From Streptomyces fulvorobeus (GTDB taxonomy: Bacteria > Actinomycetota > Actinomycetes > Streptomycetales > Streptomycetaceae), in the NCBI RefSeq assembly GCF_013167895.1, contig NZ_BLWC01000001.1:3100001-3164000 (forward strand): 64,000 nt of DNA, given 5' to 3'. The translations under genes were made by a program, and so were the position numbers. How positions within the stretch are numbered: the stretch's first letter is position 1; each line of letters begins with the position of its first letter. Shown here piece after piece: positions 17,045-24,478 of this stretch. The notes beneath the pieces were generated by a model. The model saw only the letters and a list, made by a program, of their open reading frames with translations. It was not told where the DNA came from and did no database searches.

Positions 17045-18075
17045 CAGCTGTCCGCCTCCCACTGCAACCGGGCCACCGCGTCGAGCACCCGGTCCACTCC
17101 CGGCAGATGGTGCCGTTCCAGCATCGGCGCCGGATACGGGATGTCGAATCCGGCGACTCTCAGAACCGGCGCCTCCAGATGGTGGAAGCACCTCTCGGTG
17201 ACCCGGGCGGCGATCTCCCCGCCAGGGCCGCCGAACCCGGCGGACTCGTGGACGACCACGGCCCGCCCCGTACGCCGCACGGACGCGGCAACGGTCTCGT
17301 CGTCGAACGGCACCAGTGAGCGCAGATCCACCACTTCGAGGTCCCAGCCCTCGGCGACCGCGGCCTCCGCCGCCTCCAGGCAGACCGGCAGTGACGGCCC
17401 GTACGTGATGAGGGTCGCGCTGCGCCCGGTACGGCGTACGACAGCCCTGCCTATCGGCTCGACAGGTGCCGGGGCCTCCGGTGACCAGGCGGCCTTCGAC
17501 CAGTACAGCCGCTTCGGCTCAAGGAAGATCACCGGGTCGTCGGAGGCGATCGAGGCCCTCAGCAGTCCGTACGCGTCGTCGACCGTGGCCGGGGTGACGA
17601 CGTGCAGTCCGGGGGTGGCCATGTAGTACGCCTCGGAGGAGTCGCTGTGATGCTCCACGCCGCCGATTCCGCCGCCGTACGGCACCCGCACCGTGATCGG
17701 CAGCGGCATGGCGCCGCCGGTCCGGTTACGCATCTTGGCGACATGGCTGATCAGCTGTTCGAACGCCGGATAGGCGAAGGCGTCGAACTGCATCTCCACC
17801 ACGGGCCGCAGTCCGTACATCGCCATACCGACGGCCGCTCCGAGGATTCCCGCCTCGGCCAGCGGGGTGTCCGTACACCGGTCGTCACCGAACTCCTTGG
17901 CCAGTCCGTCGGTGACCCTGAAGACCCCGCCGAGGGTGCCGACGTCCTCCCCGAGGACGTGCACCGAGGGGTCCTCGGCCATCGAGTCGCGCAGCGCACG
18001 CCCGAGGGCCTGCGCCATCGTGGCCGGTCTCGGTTTCCCCGTCCGCGTACCGGCAACCGCCGCTGCGGTCGTCAT
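17044..18075 (-). CDS. bkdB: Branched-chain 2-oxoacid dehydrogenase E1 component, beta subunit (second copy)
   Basis: 343-residue beta subunit with the same conserved blocks as the first copy (GEDVGTLGGVFRVTDGLAKEFG, DTPLAEAGILG, VPYGGGIGGVEHHSDSSEA, PVLRVAGFDIPYP). The ATG at 18075 overlaps the bkdA stop as ATGA, and the stop overlaps bkdC as TGATG, so the three genes are translationally coupled. In S. avermitilis one of two such operons supplies the isobutyryl and 2-methylbutyryl starters of avermectin; which copy this matches cannot be settled here. Confidence 0.92.
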   Translation of the reverse strand: MTTAAAVAGTRTGKPRPATMAQALGRALRDSMAEDPSVHVLGEDVGTLGGVFRVTDGLAKEFGDDRCTDTPLAEAGILGAAVGMAMYGLRPVVEMQFDAFAYPAFEQLISHVAKMRNRTGGAMPLPITVRVPYGGGIGGVEHHSDSSEAYYMATPGLHVVTPATVDDAYGLLRASIASDDPVIFLEPKRLYWSKAAWSPEAPAPVEPIGRAVVRRTGRSATLITYGPSLPVCLEAAEAAVAEGWDLEVVDLRSLVPFDDETVAASVRRTGRAVVVHESAGFGGPGGEIAARVTERCFHHLEAPVLRVAGFDIPYPAPMLERHHLPGVDRVLDAVARLQWEADS

Positions 18076-19232
18076 CGCCGTTCCTCCGCGTCGTCGTCGT
18101 GCTGGTCGTGCTCGGCCTCCAGCTCGACACGCAGGCGGGCCGCCTGCTCGCGCAGCTGCTCCGTCTGCTCCGCGTAGACGTGCGCGAACAGACTCATCGG
18201 GTCCAGCACCGGATCGGCGTTCATCCGCTCGCGCAGTCCGGCGGCCATCACGTCCGCCGCCTCCTTCGCCGCCACGATGCCGTCATCGTCCAGGAGACCG
18301 CGCCCGGTCAGCTCCCGCTCCAGGAGCCGGATCGGGTCGTGCGCCCGCCACGCCTCGACCTCGCTGTCCCCCCGGTACCGGGTGGCGTCGTCGGCGTTCG
18401 TATGGGCGTCCATGCGGTAGGTGACGGCCTCCACGAGCGTCGGTCCTTCACCACGCCGGGCGCGGGCCACCGCCTCACCGAGGACCTGGTGCACAGCGGC
18501 CGCGTCGTTGCCGTCGACCAGCCGGCCGGGCATTCCGTATCCCACGGCCTTGTGGGCCAGGGAGGGCGCCGCCGTCTGCTTGGCAAGCGGGACGGAGATC
18601 GCGAAGCCGTTGTTCTGGACGAGGAAGACGACCGGGGCACGCCAGACGGCCGCGAAGTTCAGTGCCTCGTGGAAGTCGCCCTCGCTCGTGCCGCCGTCGC
18701 CGACCATGGCGAGCGCGACCACGTCGTCGCCCTTGAGGCGCGCGGCGTGGGCCAGCCCCACCGCGTGCGGCAGCTGGGTGGCGAGCGGGGTGCAGAGCGG
18801 GGCGATGCGGTGCTCACGCGGGTCGTATCCGGTGTGCCGGTCGCCGCGCAGGAGGGTCAGCGCCTCGACGGGGTCGAGTCCGCGCGCCACGGCCGCCAGG
18901 GTGTCGCGGTAACTGGGGAAGAGCCAGTCCCTCTCCTCCAGCACCAGCGCGGCGGCGATCTCGCACGCCTCCTGCCCGGTGCTCGACGGGTAGACGGCGA
19001 GCCGGCCCTGCTTGGTCAGAGCCGTGGCCTGCGCGTTGTACCGGCGGCCGCGCACCAGCTCGGTGTAGAGCCGCAGCAGGAGGGCGGGGTCCGCGTCGGC
19101 TGCGGCGTCCGTGCCGAGCACGCGGTACGGCTCGGGGTCCGGGAGCAGCGGTGCCGGATCGGTGAGCGGCTTCCAGGCCGGGGGCGGCGTGGGCCGGTAG
19201 GCAGCCGCGCCTGGCAGCTCTTGGACCGTCAT
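18072..19232 (-). CDS. bkdA: Branched-chain 2-oxoacid dehydrogenase E1 component, alpha subunit (second copy)
   Basis: 386-residue ThDP-dependent alpha subunit. ThDP motif GDGGTSEGDFHEALNFA near residues 190-206, QNNGFAISVP, and YRMDAHTNADDATRYR. ATG 19232 has AGGAGGTG about 8 bp upstream; the open frame continues but without support. The gene is divergent from an Lrp-type regulator with about 210 bp between them. N-terminus differs from the first copy (no Lys/Arg-rich tail). First gene of the bkdA-bkdB-bkdC operon. Confidence 0.93.
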   Translation of the reverse strand: MTVQELPGAAAYRPTPPPAWKPLTDPAPLLPDPEPYRVLGTDAAADADPALLLRLYTELVRGRRYNAQATALTKQGRLAVYPSSTGQEACEIAAALVLEERDWLFPSYRDTLAAVARGLDPVEALTLLRGDRHTGYDPREHRIAPLCTPLATQLPHAVGLAHAARLKGDDVVALAMVGDGGTSEGDFHEALNFAAVWRAPVVFLVQNNGFAISVPLAKQTAAPSLAHKAVGYGMPGRLVDGNDAAAVHQVLGEAVARARRGEGPTLVEAVTYRMDAHTNADDATRYRGDSEVEAWRAHDPIRLLERELTGRGLLDDDGIVAAKEAADVMAAGLRERMNADPVLDPMSLFAHVYAEQTEQLREQAARLRVELEAEHDQHDDDAEERR

Positions 19233-19442
19233 GGGAAGCACCTCCTGGCATCGAGGTATATCGAGGAGTGTCGAAATATTTCGATATGTCGAGGGATGGG
19301 GAGGCGCGGGTGTGGTGCGCCTCACCTACCGATTGTTCGGTCGCGGAACCATTTTGGCTACAGGCGTCGCCAGCCTGTGGACAAACGGTTCTCCACAGCC
19401 TGGGATAGAGGCAGGTCGTCCACAACAGGGAGGCACGGGGAG
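19233..19442. promoter_or_regulatory. bkd operon / Lrp regulator divergent control region
   Basis: Three distinct elements lie in 210 bp. (1) A perfect 14-bp palindrome TCGAAATATTTCGA at 19271-19284, flanked by TATATCGAGG at 19257-19266 and ATATGTCGAGG at 19284-19294, an A/T-rich array suited to an Lrp-type dimer of dimers. (2) A TetR-like operator ACCGATTGTTCGGT at 19328-19341, one base different from the sites before paaN and paaA. (3) A DnaA box TGTGGACAA at 19376-19384 with weaker neighbours TTCTCCACA (19389) and TCGTCCACA (19415). The regulator's GGGAGG ribosome-binding site is at 19428-19433. Confidence 0.65.
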
Positions 19443-19973
19443 ATGGCGTCTGAACAAATGGCCGAGAGGGGCGAGGAGACCGGGCCCGTGCCGCCCGCCA
19501 GGCCGCTCGACGTCATCGACCGCGACATCCTCCGCATCCTTCGGTCGGACGGCCGCGCCTCGATACGTTCGGTCGCCGACCGCGTCCACGTCTCGCGCGC
19601 CAACGCCTACTCCCGGATCAACCGGCTCGTGGAGGACGGCGTGATCCGCGGGTTCAGCGCGCGGGTGGACCACGAGCGGGCGGGGCAGGGCGCCTCCGCG
19701 TACATCACGCTCAAGATCGTGCAGAACTCGTGGCGCACGGTGCGCGAGCAGTTGCAGGCACTACCGGGAGCCACTCACATCGCGCTGGTCAGCGGCGACT
19801 TCGACGTACTGCTTCTGGTCCACACCCCCGACAACCGGGCTCTGCGCGAACTCGTCCTCACCAGGATCCAGGCCATCCCCGAGGTGCTCTCCACCCGGAC
19901 TCTGCTGGTGTTCGAGGAGACCGATCTCGATCCAGGCCCCACCGAACTCAGCCAGGACCCCGTCAGCGGGTGA
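19443..19973 (+). CDS. bkdR: Lrp/AsnC-family transcriptional regulator (BkdR-like)
   Basis: 176 residues: an N-terminal winged helix-turn-helix (LDVIDRDILRILRSDGRASIRSVADRVHVSRANAYSRINRLVEDGVI) and a C-terminal RAM ligand-binding domain (AYITLKIVQNSWRTVREQLQAL...IALVSGDFDVLLLVHTPDNRALRELV). ATG 19443 has GGGAGG 9 bp upstream. Divergent from the bkdABC operon, the arrangement of bkdR in Pseudomonas, where an Lrp homologue senses branched-chain amino acids; that role is inferred here. Its 3' end overlaps the convergent TetR gene by 11 bp. Confidence 0.85.
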   Translation: MASEQMAERGEETGPVPPARPLDVIDRDILRILRSDGRASIRSVADRVHVSRANAYSRINRLVEDGVIRGFSARVDHERAGQGASAYITLKIVQNSWRTVREQLQALPGATHIALVSGDFDVLLLVHTPDNRALRELVLTRIQAIPEVLSTRTLLVFEETDLDPGPTELSQDPVSG

Positions 19974-20556
19974 CCCGCATCCCCTCGAACGCCAGCTGCA
20001 CCACCGTGTCCGCCAGCTGCTCCGCCTCCGCCGGGCCGCCGGGCTGCGGGCGGTACCACTCGACCAGGGAGTTCACCATCCCGAAGAGCAGCCGAGTGGC
20101 CAGGCGTATGTCCACGTCCGCACGGAGATCGCCGTCCGCCACCGCCGCCTTGAGCAGTTCAGAGACCCGCTGGTCGAACTCGCGCCGACGCTCCAGCGCC
20201 CACCGCTCGGTCTGGGTGTTGCCCCGGACGCGCAGCAGCAGCGTGACGTAGGGGAGCTCGGTCGTCAGCACCTCGACGGTGCGCCGCGTCACGTACTCGA
20301 CCCGTTCGATCGTGCGCCCGTCCGTCGCGCCGGACTCCTCCAGGATCGCGAAGAGACCGTCGAGCGCCCGGCTGACAGCCCGCCTCAGCAGCTCCTCCTT
20401 GCCACTCACATGGTGGTAGATGGACGACTTGGAGATGCCGGCCGCCTTGGAGAGGTGCTCCATGGAGGTGCCGTCGTAGCCGCGCTCGTTGAAGACACGC
20501 ACGGCCACGGTGAGGAGCGTCTCAGGCGTGTACGTGTCCCGCTTGGCGGTAGTCAT
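19963..20556 (-). CDS. paaR: TetR-family regulator, probable repressor of phenylacetate genes (PaaR-like)
   Basis: 197 residues. The N-terminal HTH is clear (TPETLLTVAVRVFNERGYDGTSMEHLSKAAGISKSSIYHHVSGKEELL), followed by an all-helical ligand domain with LFGMVNSLVEWYRP. ATG 20556. It is divergent from paaN, and an inverted-repeat operator (20609-20625) recurs before paaA, the arrangement of actinobacterial PaaR repressors that respond to phenylacetyl-CoA. Effector and repressor role are inferred from context. It overlaps the convergent Lrp gene at the 3' end by 11 bp. Confidence 0.85.
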   Translation of the reverse strand: MTTAKRDTYTPETLLTVAVRVFNERGYDGTSMEHLSKAAGISKSSIYHHVSGKEELLRRAVSRALDGLFAILEESGATDGRTIERVEYVTRRTVEVLTTELPYVTLLLRVRGNTQTERWALERRREFDQRVSELLKAAVADGDLRADVDIRLATRLLFGMVNSLVEWYRPQPGGPAEAEQLADTVVQLAFEGMRVTR

Positions 20557-20578
20557 GCCCGCGATCCTCCCCCATGAG

Positions 20579-20587
20579 TTGTCCACA
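20579..20587 (+). promoter_or_regulatory. DnaA box in the paaR/paaN intergenic region
   Basis: Exact TTGTCCACA, the preferred Streptomyces DnaA box, 22 bp from the paaR start codon. Confidence 0.6.
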
Positions 20588-20608
20588 GGTTTCTCGGGGG
20601 CCCTTGCC

Positions 20609-20631
20609 CCGACCGATCGTTCGGTTACTCT
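20609..20631 (+). promoter_or_regulatory. TetR-type operator overlapping the paaN promoter
   Basis: CCGACCGATCGTTCGGT at 20609-20625 contains the inverted repeat ACCGA-TCGT-TCGGT. The same 17 bases occur in reverse orientation before paaA. A TACTCT -10 candidate (20626-20631) abuts it, so bound repressor would block paaN transcription. Site sequence agrees with the ACCGACCGATCGGT-like PaaR motif known in actinobacteria (from memory). Confidence 0.75.
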
Positions 20632-20679
20632 AACTCCGTCCGCCCGTCCCTGCCCAGCTCGATGAGGAGTTGGTCCGTC

Positions 20680-22380
20680 ATGGCCGCCGAGCTCTCCCCC
20701 CAGCAGCTGTCCGAGACCCACCGACCGACGCTCGACCAGGCCCTCGACGCCATCGGGACGCGCGCCTACTGGTCCCCGCACCCCGAGCACCCGAAGGCGT
20801 ACGGCGAGGGCGGCGCCCCCGGCAGCCTCGGTCCGGCCGAGGGCAAGGCCGCGTTCGACGCCGTGCTGAACACCCGGCTCGACCTCGGCCAGCCGGGCAC
20901 CGACGGATGGACGGGCGGCGAGACCTCGCCGTACGGGCTCGCGCTCGGCGTCGAGTACCCCCACGCCGACCCGGACGTGCTGCTGCCGGCCATGACGGCG
21001 GGCATGGGCGCGTGGCGCGAGGCGGGACCGGAGACAAGGGCCCTGGTCTGTCTGGAGATCCTGTCCCGGATCAGTGCCCGCACCCACGAGCTGGCCCTCG
21101 CCGTGATGCACACCAGCGGGCAGGCGTTCCTGATGGCGTTCCAGGCAGGCGGCCCGCACGCCCAAGACCGCGGCCTGGAAGCGGTGGCCTACGCGTACGC
21201 GGAGCAGGTGCGCACCCCGCTGACCGCCGACTGGTCCAAGCCGCAGGGCAAGCGCGACCCGCTCAAGCTGAGCAAGTCGTTCACAGCGGTGGGCCGCGGC
21301 GTCTCGCTGCTGATCGGCTGCAACACCTTCCCGACGTGGAACAGCTACCCGGGCATCTTCGCCTCCCTCGCCACCGGCAATCCGGTCCTGGTCAAGCCGC
21401 ACCCGCGCGCGGTGCTGCCCCTGGCGCTCACGGTGCGGCTGGCACGCGAGGTCCTCACGGAGGCCGGTTTCGACCCCAACCTGATCGCCCTGGCCGCCGA
21501 GCGGCCGCGCGAGGGCATCGCCAAGACCCTGGCGCTGCGCCCCGAGGTCAAGATCATCGACTACACGGGTTCGACCGCCTTCGGTGACTGGCTCGAGGCG
21601 AACGCCCGCCAGGCGCAGGTCTACACGGAGAAGGCGGGGGTCAACACGATCGTCATCGACTCCACCGACGACTACCGCGGCATGCTCGCCAACCTGGCGT
21701 TCTCGCTCTCGCTCTACAGCGGCCAGATGTGCACCACCCCGCAGAATCTGCTGATCCCCCGCGGGGGCATCACGACGGACGCGGGCGACAAGTCGTACGA
21801 CGACGTCGTCACGGACATCGCCGCCGCCGTCACCGGCCTCCTCGGCGACGACGCCCGCGCGGGCGCCCTGCTCGGCGCCCTGGTCAACCCGGACGTGAAG
21901 GCCAGGGTGGACGGCGCCGCGGAACTGGGCGAGGTGGCGCTGCCGTCGCGGACGGTGGCCAACGCCGACTTCCCCGACGCGGTGGTCCGTACACCGGTCA
22001 TCGTCAAGCTCGACGGCACCAAGCAGGACGACGGCGCCGCTTACCTGTCGGAATGCTTCGGCCCGGTCTCGTTCGCGGTCGCGGTCGAGTCGACGGCGGA
22101 CGCGCTGGCCCTGCTGAGGCGCACGGTCCGCGAGAAGGGCGCGATGACGGTCGGCGCGTACACCACGTCCCCCGAGGTCGAGCGGGAGGTGGAGGACGTC
22201 TGCTTCGAGGAGGCGGCCCAGCTCTCGCTGAACCTGACCGGCGGGGTGTACGTCAACCAGACGGCGGCGTTCTCGGACTTCCACGGTTCGGGCGGAAACC
22301 CCGCGGCGAACGCGGCGTTGTGTGACGGCGCGTTCGTCGCGAACCGCTTCCGGGTGGTGGAGGTCCGCCGCCAGGCATAG
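20680..22380 (+). CDS. paaN: Phenylacetate degradation protein PaaN (aldehyde dehydrogenase family)
   Basis: 566-residue aldehyde-dehydrogenase-fold protein. Cofactor-binding part (SLLIGCNTFPTWNSYPGIFASLATGNPVLVKPHPRA, then IIDYTGSTAFGDWL) and the catalytic Cys in LYSGQMCTTPQN are visible; the C-terminal end is GGVYVNQTAAFSDFHGSGGNPAANAAL. The length and sequence match the actinobacterial PaaN form, which lacks the PaaZ hydratase half, and probably oxidises the ring-opened semialdehyde. ATG 20680 follows GAGGAG at 10 bp. Divergent from the TetR gene; the other paa genes lie 3 kb downstream. Confidence 0.9.
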   Translation: MAAELSPQQLSETHRPTLDQALDAIGTRAYWSPHPEHPKAYGEGGAPGSLGPAEGKAAFDAVLNTRLDLGQPGTDGWTGGETSPYGLALGVEYPHADPDVLLPAMTAGMGAWREAGPETRALVCLEILSRISARTHELALAVMHTSGQAFLMAFQAGGPHAQDRGLEAVAYAYAEQVRTPLTADWSKPQGKRDPLKLSKSFTAVGRGVSLLIGCNTFPTWNSYPGIFASLATGNPVLVKPHPRAVLPLALTVRLAREVLTEAGFDPNLIALAAERPREGIAKTLALRPEVKIIDYTGSTAFGDWLEANARQAQVYTEKAGVNTIVIDSTDDYRGMLANLAFSLSLYSGQMCTTPQNLLIPRGGITTDAGDKSYDDVVTDIAAAVTGLLGDDARAGALLGALVNPDVKARVDGAAELGEVALPSRTVANADFPDAVVRTPVIVKLDGTKQDDGAAYLSECFGPVSFAVAVESTADALALLRRTVREKGAMTVGAYTTSPEVEREVEDVCFEEAAQLSLNLTGGVYVNQTAAFSDFHGSGGNPAANAALCDGAFVANRFRVVEVRRQA

Positions 22381-22411
22381 GACCCACCGCTCAGCCCTTC
22401 CGGAGGACCGG

Positions 22412-22444
22412 GGGTGGCCCGGGGGCACAACCCCCGGGCCACCC
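22412..22444. terminator. Bidirectional stem-loop terminator
   Basis: A perfect 14-bp stem, GGGTGGCCCGGGGG (22412-22425) against 22431-22444, with a CACAA loop, between convergent paaN and the TrmH gene. Confidence 0.85.
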
Positions 22445-22450
22445 GCCGGC

Positions 22451-23200
22451 TCAGCCCGCCGTACCCCTGGACCGCGGCCCGGCACCCGAGCCGGGCCCGG
22501 CACCCGGTTCGGGCACATCCGCGTACCGCTGTACCCACGCGTGCATCGCGATGGCTGCCGCGGCACCGGCGTTGATCGACCGCGTCGACCCGAACTGCGC
22601 GATGGAACACACCATCGACGCGTGATCACGCGCCTCTTCCGTGAGTCCGGGCCCCTCCTGCCCGAAGAGCAGCACACAGCGTCGCGGCAGTACGGTCCGC
22701 TCCAGCGGCACCGCTCCGGGAAGGTTGTCGATCCCGATGATCGGCAGCCCCTCGGCCGCCGCCCAGGCGGTCAGGTCGGATGTGTCCGGGTGATGCCGTA
22801 CGTGCTGGTAGCGATCGGTGACCATCGCCCCCCGGCGGTTCCACCGCCGTCGGCCCACGATGTGGATCTCCTTGGCGAGGAAGGCGTTGGCGGTACGCAC
22901 CACCGACCCGATATTGAAGTCGTGGCCCCAGTTCTCCACCGCCACGTGGAAGTCGTGCCGCCGCAGGTCGAGATCGGCGACGATCGCCTCCCGCGTCCAG
23001 TACCGGTACGCGTCACCGACATTGCGCCGGTCCCCGTGGGCGAGCAGCTCGGGGTCGTACCGCTCGCCCACGGGCCACGGCTGCGGATGCGGCCCGACGC
23101 CGATCAGGGACCCGTACCCGTCGTCGTACTGGACCGGTTCGCCCGCCGGGTCGGAGGCCACATCCGGAAGGGGTTCTGTACTGCCGTTCTCGCTGCTCAC
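22451..23200 (-). CDS. TrmH/SpoU-family RNA 2'-O-methyltransferase
   Basis: 249 residues from GTG 23200 (VSSENGSTEPLPD). SPOUT-fold motifs: NWGHDFNIGSVVRTANAF (motif 1, with Asn and Arg), LLFGQEGPGLTEEARDHA (motif 2) and SIAQFGSTRSINAGAAAAIAMHAW (motif 3). It methylates ribose in tRNA or rRNA; the exact target is unknown. The GTG is preceded by TACGCT at 6 nt, matching a leaderless promoter that recurs before the J-domain gene, so it is probably expressed on its own. However, the upstream HTTM frame runs into it with no stop; see that entry. Confidence 0.85.
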   Translation of the reverse strand: MSSENGSTEPLPDVASDPAGEPVQYDDGYGSLIGVGPHPQPWPVGERYDPELLAHGDRRNVGDAYRYWTREAIVADLDLRRHDFHVAVENWGHDFNIGSVVRTANAFLAKEIHIVGRRRWNRRGAMVTDRYQHVRHHPDTSDLTAWAAAEGLPIIGIDNLPGAVPLERTVLPRRCVLLFGQEGPGLTEEARDHASMVCSIAQFGSTRSINAGAAAAIAMHAWVQRYADVPEPGAGPGSGAGPRSRGTAG

Positions 23201-24478
23201 CCGACGAGCGTATGGCCCCCGCCGCCCTGTGCCCCGGGAGCTCCCCTCAGCCTCATCGGCCCCTCCCCGGCCGGGCGCGGGACCCTGTGGCACACGGCGC
23301 GAGAAGAGCCGTTCGCGTGTGAGCGTGACGCGGCCACCCAGCCACACGAGGAACACCGTCGGCAGGAACACCGCGTCCGCGGCGATCATCGCCATCGAGA
23401 AGAAGGGCAGTCCGAGCAGCAGAGCGATACCGGCGTGCTCGCCGATCATCGCGACCAGCAGCACGTTCTTCACCCGCCGGTTGAACAGGGTGAACGGGAA
23501 GGCGACCTGCACGAGCACCGTGCCGTACGTCAGCACCATCACCAGCAGAGCGCTGGACGCGAGGAGGTCCGACAGTCCGGGCCACGGCGTGAAGTAGTCC
23601 AGTTTGAGCGGGTAGTAGAGCGCCGTGCCGTCCTGCCAGCGGGAGCCCTGGATCTTGTACCAGCCCGCGGTCGCGTAGATCAGACAGACCTCCGCCATGA
23701 TCACGACGAGCGTGGCGTTGTGGGCCAGGTTGGCCAGGACGTCGAGCAGCGTGCGCGGCTCCCCGCCCGGCGCGAAGCGGTTCACGGCCCACCAGACACC
23801 GTTGCCCGTCCACAGCAGCCACAGCAGGGCCGGCAGCCACACGGTGCCACCGAGACCGTCCGTGAGTGTGGCCCACAGCAGTACGGGCCCGAGTACGGCC
23901 CAGAGGACCGGGCCGGTCACGTCACGCACCGGAGGAGCCCCGTCAGCCACCCGTGCGGCGTCGCGCGCCGCACGCCGCGCGTCCAGCGACCACACCTGCG
24001 CGCAGCGGGTGAGCACGAGATAGATCGCCATCAGGTGGATGACGTTGTCACCGCCGTCACCCATGAAGATGCTGCGGTTCTGCAGGGAGAGCACACCGAC
24101 CATGAAGAGGACGGACATCGTCCGGCTGCGCCAGCCGACCATCAGCAGCGCTGCCGACACCACGGAGAACGCGTACACGCTCTCGAACCACACCGTGCCG
24201 TCCGACCACATGAGCACCGTGAAAGCGCCGTTGTTCCCCAGGAGCTCCTCGGCCATGCCCCACTGCCACGGGCCGTCGGGGCCGTACATCTCGTGACGGT
24301 GCGGGAACTCGCGGAGCAGGAACAGCATGTACGTGGCCGAGAAGCCGATGCGGATGACAGCGCTCTGGTACGGGCCCAGGGCGGCGGAGGTGACGCGCTG
24401 AATGGCGTGGGCGAGCTTGCCGACGGGCCGGGGGCCGGGGTCGCGGGCGGTGCCGTGCCCCGCGGCGGGAGTGCTCAC
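22451..24478 (-). CDS. HTTM-domain (vitamin K carboxylase-like) membrane protein, open into the TrmH gene
   Basis: From GTG 24478 the frame encodes about 420 residues of an HTTM protein: YQSAVIRIGFSATYMLFLLREFPHR (span 1), then about seven further spans, with MAEVCLIYATAGWYKIQGSRWQDGTALYYPL, the conserved HTTM signature (about 270-300), and IGEHAGIALLLGLPFFSMAMIA. After the last span and a Gly/Arg-rich stretch there is no stop before the TrmH domain, giving a 675-residue read-through. HTTM proteins are distantly related to gamma-glutamyl carboxylases; substrate unknown. It overlaps the DUF5819 gene as GTGA. The fusion may be genuine, or the stop may have been lost through a single-base error as suspected elsewhere in this window. 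Confidence 0.75.
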   Translation of the reverse strand: MSTPAAGHGTARDPGPRPVGKLAHAIQRVTSAALGPYQSAVIRIGFSATYMLFLLREFPHRHEMYGPDGPWQWGMAEELLGNNGAFTVLMWSDGTVWFESVYAFSVVSAALLMVGWRSRTMSVLFMVGVLSLQNRSIFMGDGGDNVIHLMAIYLVLTRCAQVWSLDARRAARDAARVADGAPPVRDVTGPVLWAVLGPVLLWATLTDGLGGTVWLPALLWLLWTGNGVWWAVNRFAPGGEPRTLLDVLANLAHNATLVVIMAEVCLIYATAGWYKIQGSRWQDGTALYYPLKLDYFTPWPGLSDLLASSALLVMVLTYGTVLVQVAFPFTLFNRRVKNVLLVAMIGEHAGIALLLGLPFFSMAMIAADAVFLPTVFLVWLGGRVTLTRERLFSRRVPQGPAPGRGGADEAEGSSRGTGRRGPYARRVSSENGSTEPLPDVASDPAGEPVQYDDGYGSLIGVGPHPQPWPVGERYDPELLAHGDRRNVGDAYRYWTREAIVADLDLRRHDFHVAVENWGHDFNIGSVVRTANAFLAKEIHIVGRRRWNRRGAMVTDRYQHVRHHPDTSDLTAWAAAEGLPIIGIDNLPGAVPLERTVLPRRCVLLFGQEGPGLTEEARDHASMVCSIAQFGSTRSINAGAAAAIAMHAWVQRYADVPEPGAGPGSGAGPRSRGTAG

